Assembly: GCA_029856085.1 (NCBI GenBank)
Contig: JAHQWI010000112.1
Location: 1 to 33,487, forward strand
Length of the DNA: 33,487 nucleotides
Reading direction: 5' to 3'
DNA from: Promethearchaeia archaeon
GTDB lineage: Archaea; Asgardarchaeota; Lokiarchaeia; Sigyniarchaeales; SOKP01
Each line of letters opens with the position of its first letter. The stretch's first letter is position 1. The position numbers and the translations under genes were made by a program. The notes beneath the pieces were generated by a model. The model searched no databases. It was not told where the DNA came from and was given only the letters and a program-made list of their open reading frames with translations. Shown here one piece after another: positions 22,728-29,067 of this stretch.

Positions 22728-24047
22728 TTGTATTATTTAAGAATGAGTTATAAAAAAAAATCAACAAGAACTATAAAACATGGAAGAAAAAGAGAAAAAT
22801 GGACTGATATTCTTCCTAGATATTTAACATTTATAACTCATATGCGCCCTATTTTAAGAGAAACCAGAAGAATAATTATTAATTTAGATCCTGATTTATT
22901 ACTAGATACAGAAATCTTAGATAAAATCCGTCAGGAGGAAGAGAAAAGAAATATACGTAAGGTTAGAGCACTCTCAGAATTTTCTGCGATGTATAGATCA
23001 AATATATATGAAATTATTAAAGATTTTATAATAAAATATCGAGATGAAATTCCAATAATAGATATTAAAGACTATATTATAGATTTTCTCCATGAATCTG
23101 TAGATGCTTTAAACGTTTTACGACATATCACTAATCCTGATGAACTCAATCTAGAAAATACTTATCTTTATCAATTAGTAAAATTTATTGAAGAAAGAAT
23201 AATGTCAAGAGGTTCAAATCTAAAAATTATATACGAGAAATTATTAGAAAATTCACCAAATCTTTATGAATGCCAACGCCATATATTGCAATCCCATACA
23301 TATTATAGAGAAAAATTAGAAAGTCCAGATAATTTTGAAATTCCAGTCATATCTCCAAAAGTATATCAAATTATCAATAATATAACATCTCTTTATAATC
23401 TAGACCCTAATTTTGGGGAATTTCCAGAAAAAGAGAATTATGAAATTCCAATGATTTTAAAAAACGATGTATTTTTGCCATACATTGATTCAATTGCGAA
23501 TGCTGAGGAAGAGGCAATAGAAAAAATGGCTGAACGCATAGGTTTGCGGTTAATTGATGGCATATTTCTAGCACCACAAGAAGATTTTGTTGAGATTCTA
23601 TTAGATAATAATTACCTACGTGAAAATAAGCAAACCGATGGAACTATAAGGTTATTGCCTCAATTTAGCAATGAAACCCTAATAACTTATTATTTAGCAT
23701 TTGCATCTCAAAGAAGAGGATTTCTATCAAAAGAATTAGTAAATTGGATTTCAATGAATTTTGCTTTTTTGATTTATATGGGTATTTTAAAATGGAAATT
23801 ATCTGACGAGAATATTTTTTATGCAATTTTTAAAGACTTACAAACAAATGAGAAGATTCTTCCTTATTTAATGAAACTTATATGTTTTCCTAATTATCTA
23901 GGTGTAGATAAGATGAAAATTCGAGATTCTATTCAATATCGGAAAGAAATTTTTAATTTTATAGGTTCTCAAATTGATAATCTTAAAGAATTTATTAATG
24001 AAATTGCTGTATTCTGTAAAAAGTTTGAAAGTAGAAAAAAAAAATAA
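22728..24047 (+). CDS. Large helical protein of unknown family (cluster gene 4)
   Basis: Not recognised. The 439-residue product has a very basic N-terminus (KKKSTRTIKHGRKREKW), suited to nucleic-acid contact, then is almost entirely alpha-helical. Around residues 285-315, IDGIFLAPQEDFVEILLDNNYLRE followed by DGTIRLLPQF looks like a winged-helix ending (helix, then a beta hairpin). The C-terminal third has hydrophobic helices (NWISMNFAFLIYMGILKWKL) and closes with a coiled helix and KKFESRKKK. No catalytic motif is visible. TTG at 22728 is the first start; ATG at residue 6 (22743) is a good alternative. It sits 12 bases after the previous gene and directly before the AAA+ ATPase gene. Confidence 0.75.
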   Translation: MYYLRMSYKKKSTRTIKHGRKREKWTDILPRYLTFITHMRPILRETRRIIINLDPDLLLDTEILDKIRQEEEKRNIRKVRALSEFSAMYRSNIYEIIKDFIIKYRDEIPIIDIKDYIIDFLHESVDALNVLRHITNPDELNLENTYLYQLVKFIEERIMSRGSNLKIIYEKLLENSPNLYECQRHILQSHTYYREKLESPDNFEIPVISPKVYQIINNITSLYNLDPNFGEFPEKENYEIPMILKNDVFLPYIDSIANAEEEAIEKMAERIGLRLIDGIFLAPQEDFVEILLDNNYLRENKQTDGTIRLLPQFSNETLITYYLAFASQRRGFLSKELVNWISMNFAFLIYMGILKWKLSDENIFYAIFKDLQTNEKILPYLMKLICFPNYLGVDKMKIRDSIQYRKEIFNFIGSQIDNLKEFINEIAVFCKKFESRKKK

Positions 24048-24070
24048 AATTTTAAGCGAGTTGAGAGAAA

Positions 24071-25180
24071 ATTAGTAAAAAAAATGATGAAAATGAAGTA
24101 AATATTACTTATACAGATGATATAATTAAAGAACGCCTTGGTAAATATGGTGCTGTTTATCTTTCAGTAGATATAAAAGAATCTGTAGAAGATATTTTGG
24201 GTAATGAAGTAAAAAAAGAATTACTAGATGATTTTTTCAAAGCCTTAATAAAATATGAGGAGTTTAAAGAACAATTAAAAGAAACAAAACTCACCCCCAA
24301 TTTAACGGTACTTCTATATGGCCCTCCTGGTACAGGTAAAACTTCCTTAACAAGAGGATTTGCAAAAAAATATGATATACCTATATGTATTGTAGAATCT
24401 GATAGGCTTGTATCACCATTGTTGGGGGATACAATAAAAAACATTAGAGGTGTTGTTGAACTGGCAGCAGATATTTCAAAAGAGAGAGGAGCATTTATCC
24501 TATTTTTTGATGAACTTGATGCTATAGGTTCAGAAAGGTCAAACATTCATGAGGTTGGAGAAATTAAAAGAGCTGTTATTTCTTTTCTACAAGTTATTGA
24601 CAGAATTAATTATGAAGGTGTCCCATTAGCAATCTTTGGTGCGACTAATCATCAACATCAGCTTGATTCTGCGATTTGGCGCCGTTTCACATTCCATTTT
24701 GAATTTGATTTCCCTAATTATCACCTACGCAAAAAAATTATTGAATCTTTCATCAATAAGATTAAAAATGCAAAAATAGGTGTTGATAACTCAATATTTT
24801 CGAATTTAAATAATGAATACAAAGAAATTCAGGCGATTGCTAAAGAATTACAGAATAAATTAGGACGTAAAATTTCTGAGTTTGATGATAATGTTTTATG
24901 GGATGAAATTATTAAAAAAAGTAAGATAGATGGGCTTTTAAAGTTAACATATGGATACTCTGGTTCTGATATTGAAAGAGGAACTAGAGTTGCATTATTT
25001 AAAGCCATTAGTACAGAACTGCTTACTTATGATATGTTTTTTAATTCATTACGACTAGTTGGCGGGACAGCTATCCACGTTGAAAGACAAGATGTTTTAA
25101 GTAGTACTAAAATCATTGCTAACAGAACTAAAATTAGCGAGGAAGGAAGAAAAAGCTTACCCAGTCCCCCAGAAATTTAA
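24071..25180 (+). CDS. AAA+ ATPase of the cluster (probable ATT start)
   Basis: This is a classical-type AAA ATPase: Walker A YGPPGTGKT, Walker B FILFFDELDAIGSE, sensor 1 GATN, a likely arginine finger WRRF, and a C-terminal lid with YGYSGSDIERGTRVAL. Numbered from the ATT start these lie at about 83-91, 142-152, 190-193, 203-206 and 294-309. Such ATPases remodel or move protein or nucleic-acid partners. The first conventional start is TTG at 24197, only about 40 residues before Walker A, but the frame is open back to 24065 and the upstream segment (ITYTDDIIKERLGKYGAVYL and so on) reads like protein. The only plausible earlier start is ATT at 24071, after GAGTTGAGAG; that gives 369 residues. 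A frameshift near the A8 run at 24077 is the alternative explanation. Confidence 0.85.
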   Translation: MSKKNDENEVNITYTDDIIKERLGKYGAVYLSVDIKESVEDILGNEVKKELLDDFFKALIKYEEFKEQLKETKLTPNLTVLLYGPPGTGKTSLTRGFAKKYDIPICIVESDRLVSPLLGDTIKNIRGVVELAADISKERGAFILFFDELDAIGSERSNIHEVGEIKRAVISFLQVIDRINYEGVPLAIFGATNHQHQLDSAIWRRFTFHFEFDFPNYHLRKKIIESFINKIKNAKIGVDNSIFSNLNNEYKEIQAIAKELQNKLGRKISEFDDNVLWDEIIKKSKIDGLLKLTYGYSGSDIERGTRVALFKAISTELLTYDMFFNSLRLVGGTAIHVERQDVLSSTKIIANRTKISEEGRKSLPSPPEI

Positions 25181-25217
25181 TAAAAAGAAAATCTAAATAA
25201 AATTCTTTTAATCAAAT

Positions 25218-26258
25218 ATGATAAGAAGCCAATTGTTCAATCTTGAAAAAATTAAGGACTTTACATCCTCAATAGATGTGCTTCAAGCAAAAATATATCA
25301 ATTAAATGAAGATTCTGTAAATATTAAAGCTTTCAAGCAGTCAGTAATTCACAATTTTACTAATAAAGATTTCCTTTCTCAAATTGAAGAAATAACAAAT
25401 TTGATGAGTGAAATGAAAAATATTTTAGAAAATATATCAAAGCATAATATAAACAGTTTCTTAAGTCTTCAAGAGAGTCTGATCAAAAAATATAAAGAAA
25501 AAAATCAAGAGAAATTAAAAAAACTAAAATTAAATCAAGGATTATTAAGAGAAATTGGATTATATTTGATTGAAAAAAGAGAAATTAATAAGACTCTACA
25601 TGAGATATCATATGTCCCTTCAATAGAAGTTGCTCAATGGTTAGAAATCTTAGATTCTTTAAAACAAAACTCACTATTTTTAAGAACTATAAAAAAAATT
25701 GAGCAATACTTTGAAAATTTAATTCAAGATAAACTCAAATTAGAATTAAGTAAATTACCTAAAGATGCTGATATATCGTTAATAAAAGACTTTGAAGCTG
25801 TTTTTCTCGAAGATCCAAATATCACTTTTACAGAATTTCTTCAAGATTTCGAAAGTAAATTAACCCAAAAAGAACTGGAGACAAAAAAAGAATTTATAGC
25901 AAAAGTAAAAAAGAGAGAAGAATTAGAAAAATTGAAAAAGAAACAAGAAGAACAAAAAGAAGCTTACAATGACTACTTAAAATTAACTGATAAAGCATTT
26001 GAGAGAAAAATTCGTAAAAAGGCTAGAGAGAAATTGAGCGATATAAGAACCACGGATAAAGAAACGAAAAAAATGGAAATTAGTGATGAAGTTTCGGAAA
26101 AAATCGAGAAATTTAAATCTAAATTAAACAAGAGTTTTGAGGAAAAATATTTAATTCAGAAAGATGATGAAAAAGATCCTCTTGATTTAATTAGGGAAAG
26201 GAAAATCAAAAAAGAAAAGGAATATAAGAAATATAAGGATCATTTTGAAAAAACCTAA
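25218..26258 (+). CDS. Coiled-coil protein of unknown family (cluster gene 6)
   Basis: Not recognised. The 346-residue product has an N-terminal helical region, a central globular-looking part (about 110-200, with EISYVPSIEVAQWLEILDSL), and from about 205 a long Lys/Glu-rich coiled coil (KKREELEKLKKKQEEQKEAY) that ends in a charged tail with KDPLDLIRERKIKKEKEY. There is no ATPase motif or cysteine pair. It lies between the AAA+ ATPase and the SMC-like gene, same strand, with gaps of 37 and 23 bases. By position and shape it could be an adaptor connecting the ATPase to the SMC-like subunit (inference). No ribosome-binding site precedes the ATG at 25218. Confidence 0.78.
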   Translation: MIRSQLFNLEKIKDFTSSIDVLQAKIYQLNEDSVNIKAFKQSVIHNFTNKDFLSQIEEITNLMSEMKNILENISKHNINSFLSLQESLIKKYKEKNQEKLKKLKLNQGLLREIGLYLIEKREINKTLHEISYVPSIEVAQWLEILDSLKQNSLFLRTIKKIEQYFENLIQDKLKLELSKLPKDADISLIKDFEAVFLEDPNITFTEFLQDFESKLTQKELETKKEFIAKVKKREELEKLKKKQEEQKEAYNDYLKLTDKAFERKIRKKAREKLSDIRTTDKETKKMEISDEVSEKIEKFKSKLNKSFEEKYLIQKDDEKDPLDLIRERKIKKEKEYKKYKDHFEKT

Positions 26259-26268
26259 ATCATAAATT

Positions 26269-26274
26269 AAAGGG
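26269..26274 (+). promoter_or_regulatory. Ribosome-binding site deciding an ATT start
   Basis: AAAGGG ends seven bases before ATT at 26282. No ATG, GTG or TTG occurs in this frame between the upstream stop (26246-26248) and ATG 26375, so this site supports translation from ATT. A weaker AAAGGGA near 26354 is 14 bases from the ATG at 26375 and is the competing choice. Confidence 0.5.
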
Positions 26275-26281
26275 CTTTAAG

Positions 26282-27895
26282 ATTTCAGCAAAAAATTTTA
26301 ATATTTTCATTGGTTCTAAAGAAATTTCAATTCAAGATCGATATACGGTAATAAAGGGAAGATTTAAAAAAAATATGGTGAATAGTCTTAAAAATGAAGT
26401 CTTCTCTGAAATTCTTGAGAATTTAGATCTAATTCCATTAAAAAAATTCATTAGAATCTATCTGGAACGATTAGATAACTCCAGTAATTTAGAAAGAGGT
26501 TTAGCTTTGATAAGCCTTCTTAATGAATTTCATGATCTTATGAAAAAAAACATTGAAATTGTCTCGCAGCACAGTGAAATTCTAGAATCCGTCATATCAC
26601 TTCTCAGATTTAATTCCCTTCTAAAAGAAAAAGAAAATCTTTTAAAAGAATTAGAAATAACGGAAGAATATAGAAAATCTAGTGATAATGCTGCAATTTC
26701 TGATTTGCTAAAAAAGTTAAACAAGTCTATAAATGATAATAAAAAGAAATTAAAATACCTTGAAGAAGACTATTCTCAACGAAAGAATCAAATTGACCAG
26801 ATTAATAAAACTATCAAAAATTATGAGTTAAAAGTTAAAGATTTAACAAAACAGAAAAAAGAATTTTTCAGTCAAATTAATAAAATAACTCGTGAGATGT
26901 CTGGAAGTCCTATTAAGGAAAAAGAAGAATCAAATCTATTTCCCGAAATTGATGATAGTTTAACGAATGCTCAAAAAATAAAAGCATTTCAGAAGAAAGC
27001 AAAAGATGTTCAAAGTGAAATTAATGAACTTAATCTGAAAATAAGTGAAACTAAATTAAAGTTCAATGAATTTAACCCACTTTATGAAATATATAAACGG
27101 GATTATGAAAAACTTAAAGAAATGATTAGAACGGATGAACAGAGAGTTAAAGACTTACAAGTTGAACTTAAAGATAATATCATGGAAAATAAAAATGGCT
27201 CTCATAAAAACTTTAATGGAATTGATTTGAAATTAGTAAGATCGAAACAAGATATCGAGGATGACATTAATAAAACTGACGAGGAATTGAAAATAATTTC
27301 AATTCCAAGGGATCTATATGATCTTCAGAATCCAGAAGATTTATCCAGAATAAAAAAGAAACTAAATGATAATTTTAATAACTTGAAAATTCATAAGAGT
27401 GAAATTAAAATCGAAAAAAATGAAGGACAAATTAGAGAAACTTTTGAATCTTTTCAAAGATTAGAGATTATCATTGATGAACTTGAATCTTTAATTAATA
27501 AATTCTTACAAGAGATTAATTTAAGATCAAATTTTAGCATTCATTTAAGTAATGATAATAAGAGTTTTTTTATAAAAATTGGATTTATTCGAAATAATCG
27601 AGAGAAAATTACTTTTAACGAGTTAACTACACCTGAGAAGATATTTTTTATTATCACATATTATATTTCAATGGAAATCCAAGTTAAAAATGACAATATA
27701 ATCTTTTCAAATTTGTTTATCCCAAGTATTTATAATAAAGCAGGTTCAATTTTCAGGACAATTAGAAAAATCTTACCTCTTTTTGAAAACGAGGAAGATC
27801 TTACTAATTTTAATTTAATTTTTATTCTTTCAAATTTAGAAATGAAAAAAGAAATAAAAAATTTAAAAATAATAACGATTCAAGCAAATGGTTGA
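26282..27895 (+). CDS. SMC-like coiled-coil protein with degenerate ATPase ends (probable ATT start)
   Basis: Read from ATT 26282 the protein has 537 residues. Its N-terminus has the pattern of an SMC/RecF head: a KNFNIFIGSKEISI strand-turn-strand, then TVIKGRFKKNMVN where SMC proteins have the Walker A loop GxNGSGKS; the catalytic Gly-Lys-Ser is absent. A long Lys/Glu coiled coil follows (about 100-430). The C-terminal end has NELTTPEKIFFIITYYIS in place of the LSGGEK signature, a hydrophobic strand NIIFSNLF where Walker B would end in Asp-Glu, and NLIFILSNLEMKK where the H-loop would be. So the ends look like two halves of an ABC head with no catalytic residues left. From the conventional ATG at 26375 (506 residues) the N-terminal half of this match is lost. 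The next gene overlaps by four bases (TTGA). Confidence 0.75.
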   Translation: MSAKNFNIFIGSKEISIQDRYTVIKGRFKKNMVNSLKNEVFSEILENLDLIPLKKFIRIYLERLDNSSNLERGLALISLLNEFHDLMKKNIEIVSQHSEILESVISLLRFNSLLKEKENLLKELEITEEYRKSSDNAAISDLLKKLNKSINDNKKKLKYLEEDYSQRKNQIDQINKTIKNYELKVKDLTKQKKEFFSQINKITREMSGSPIKEKEESNLFPEIDDSLTNAQKIKAFQKKAKDVQSEINELNLKISETKLKFNEFNPLYEIYKRDYEKLKEMIRTDEQRVKDLQVELKDNIMENKNGSHKNFNGIDLKLVRSKQDIEDDINKTDEELKIISIPRDLYDLQNPEDLSRIKKKLNDNFNNLKIHKSEIKIEKNEGQIRETFESFQRLEIIIDELESLINKFLQEINLRSNFSIHLSNDNKSFFIKIGFIRNNREKITFNELTTPEKIFFIITYYISMEIQVKNDNIIFSNLFIPSIYNKAGSIFRTIRKILPLFENEEDLTNFNLIFILSNLEMKKEIKNLKIITIQANG

Positions 27896-28398
27896 TACTA
27901 ATAATGGAAATAAAAGAAATTGAAGAAGTTATAAAAAATATTACCAAAATCATTTTAACTAATCCTCAAAAGATGATTAGAGAAGAAGATCTTAAGAATT
28001 TAAGCAAAGATTTAAATTTTAAACAAGTTATGAGTGAAGTCTATGTGAATTTAAAAAATATTGGTTTTGAACTAATTAAAACTAAATTTCTTGGACAAAC
28101 TTTTTATATTTTAACATCCGAGGGTAAAGATGATGATGTTACACCCTCTCAATATGGTACTTTAGCGTTAATAGTAGCTTTAAGCAAAGAAGTTGATGAG
28201 AATATAAAAATTGAAGATTTGAAAGAAATATTTACTGAAATATGGGATACTGATATCCAATTTCTAATCGAGAATGATTATCTAAGAAAATTCGAGGAGT
28301 TAGGAATAATAAAAGTGGCACCCTTAGGAAAAGCCATCATGAAAAACATCATTGTAGATATACAGCTGAAAAACTTGTTGAATTTGTTTAAAGAATAA
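27892..28398 (+). CDS. Nse3/MAGE-like (KITE) tandem winged-helix protein
   Basis: The 168-residue protein has two winged-helix-like units. The first (about 20-75) runs from a helix EEDLKNLSKDL through FKQVMSEVYVNLKNIGFELI to the hairpin FLGQTFYILTSEG; the second (about 84-160) from YGTLALIVALSKEVDENIKI through a helix ending LIENDYLRK to the wing IIKVAPLGKAI. This order and several positions match the MAGE/Nse3 family, a KITE subunit that binds DNA and the kleisin of Smc5/6; ScpB and MukE share the fold. Similarity is judged by eye. Start is TTG at 27892, overlapping the stop of the SMC-like gene (TTGA), which suggests coupled translation; ATG at 27904 is the alternative. It is the last gene of the cluster. 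Confidence 0.78.
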   Translation: MILIMEIKEIEEVIKNITKIILTNPQKMIREEDLKNLSKDLNFKQVMSEVYVNLKNIGFELIKTKFLGQTFYILTSEGKDDDVTPSQYGTLALIVALSKEVDENIKIEDLKEIFTEIWDTDIQFLIENDYLRKFEELGIIKVAPLGKAIMKNIIVDIQLKNLLNLFKE

Positions 28399-28421
28399 AA
28401 TTAATTAAAAAATAAAAAAAA

Positions 28422-28838
28422 TTAATCTTCTAAATCCATTTTAAATTGTTCATAAATTTTTCTAACTCTATCTGCTGAAGGACCTTCTCCTCGTACTCCT
28501 TTCTCATCTACAAGTATTTTCCCACTTAATATTGATATAATATTTTGATCTTCAATATAATCAACATGACCTTTTGTGAATATTGTGGCAATGCGTTCGC
28601 TAAGTGCAACCATAGGGAAAGGTTCTTCTTCCAAACTCACGAAGTTGTAAAAGGTATTTCTTATAAACAGCTTTGGGAATAACTTGCTTTTTTCATTTTT
28701 CGCATTAACAAGAATAAGGTTTGAATCCTCTGAAATTCCCTTTAATTTTCCCACAAAAAACTTATCCTTATCAATGTATACCTTAACGATTTTATCAATT
28801 AAAGTTCCTAACTCAGTATTATATTGCCTTATTGACAT
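28422..28838 (-). CDS. Sm-like archaeal protein with C-terminal extension (SmAP3-like)
   Basis: Sm/LSm proteins form rings that bind U-rich RNA. Residues 10-47 fit the Sm1 motif (LIDKIVKVYIDKDKFFVGKL, then KGISEDSNLILVNA), and the following strands (KLFIRNTFYNFVSL) take the place of Sm2, although the usual Gly in the second motif is not obvious. The chain goes on to 138 residues with a C-terminal segment (about 85-138) as in the archaeal SmAP3 type, ending in a helix DRVRKIYEQFKMDLED. Start is ATG at 28838, with AAGGA upstream. It converges on the last gene of the AAA+/SMC-like cluster with a 23-base gap and is probably a separate unit. Confidence 0.72.
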   Translation of the reverse strand: MSIRQYNTELGTLIDKIVKVYIDKDKFFVGKLKGISEDSNLILVNAKNEKSKLFPKLFIRNTFYNFVSLEEEPFPMVALSERIATIFTKGHVDYIEDQNIISILSGKILVDEKGVRGEGPSADRVRKIYEQFKMDLED

Positions 28839-29009
28839 GATATATCAGAACTATTTTCCTTAATAATAATATTATATTCTTTTACTTTTATTTCTAATCT
28901 ATTTCATTATCTCAGTTATTAACTGCGAAAGAAAATGTGAAATAATTAAATTTCTAGGTCTAAAAACACTAAAAGATTTTTGAAAATCACATTAGTCCGT
29001 TATTTTTTA

Positions 29010-29020
29010 TTTATATATAT
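29010..29020 (+). promoter_or_regulatory. TATA box for the GIY-YIG gene
   Basis: TTTATATATAT is the best TATA element in the 229-base gap between the Sm-like gene and the GIY-YIG gene. It is about 50 bases before the TTG start at 29068, giving a predicted leader of roughly 25-30 bases. The rest of the gap shows no ORF or repeat. Confidence 0.4.
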
Positions 29021-29067
29021 CCGTTAGGAAATAGATCTTAAACTATTTAGAGTTTTATAAGAATGAA

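Noticed and set aside
19480-28398. Cluster considered as a Wadjet (JetABCD) or standard MukBEF/Smc-ScpAB system
   Set aside because: No full-length SMC with intact ATPase motifs, no Toprim-type JetD and no recognisable kleisin motif were seen, while an AAA+ ATPase and zinc-ribbon protein are extra.
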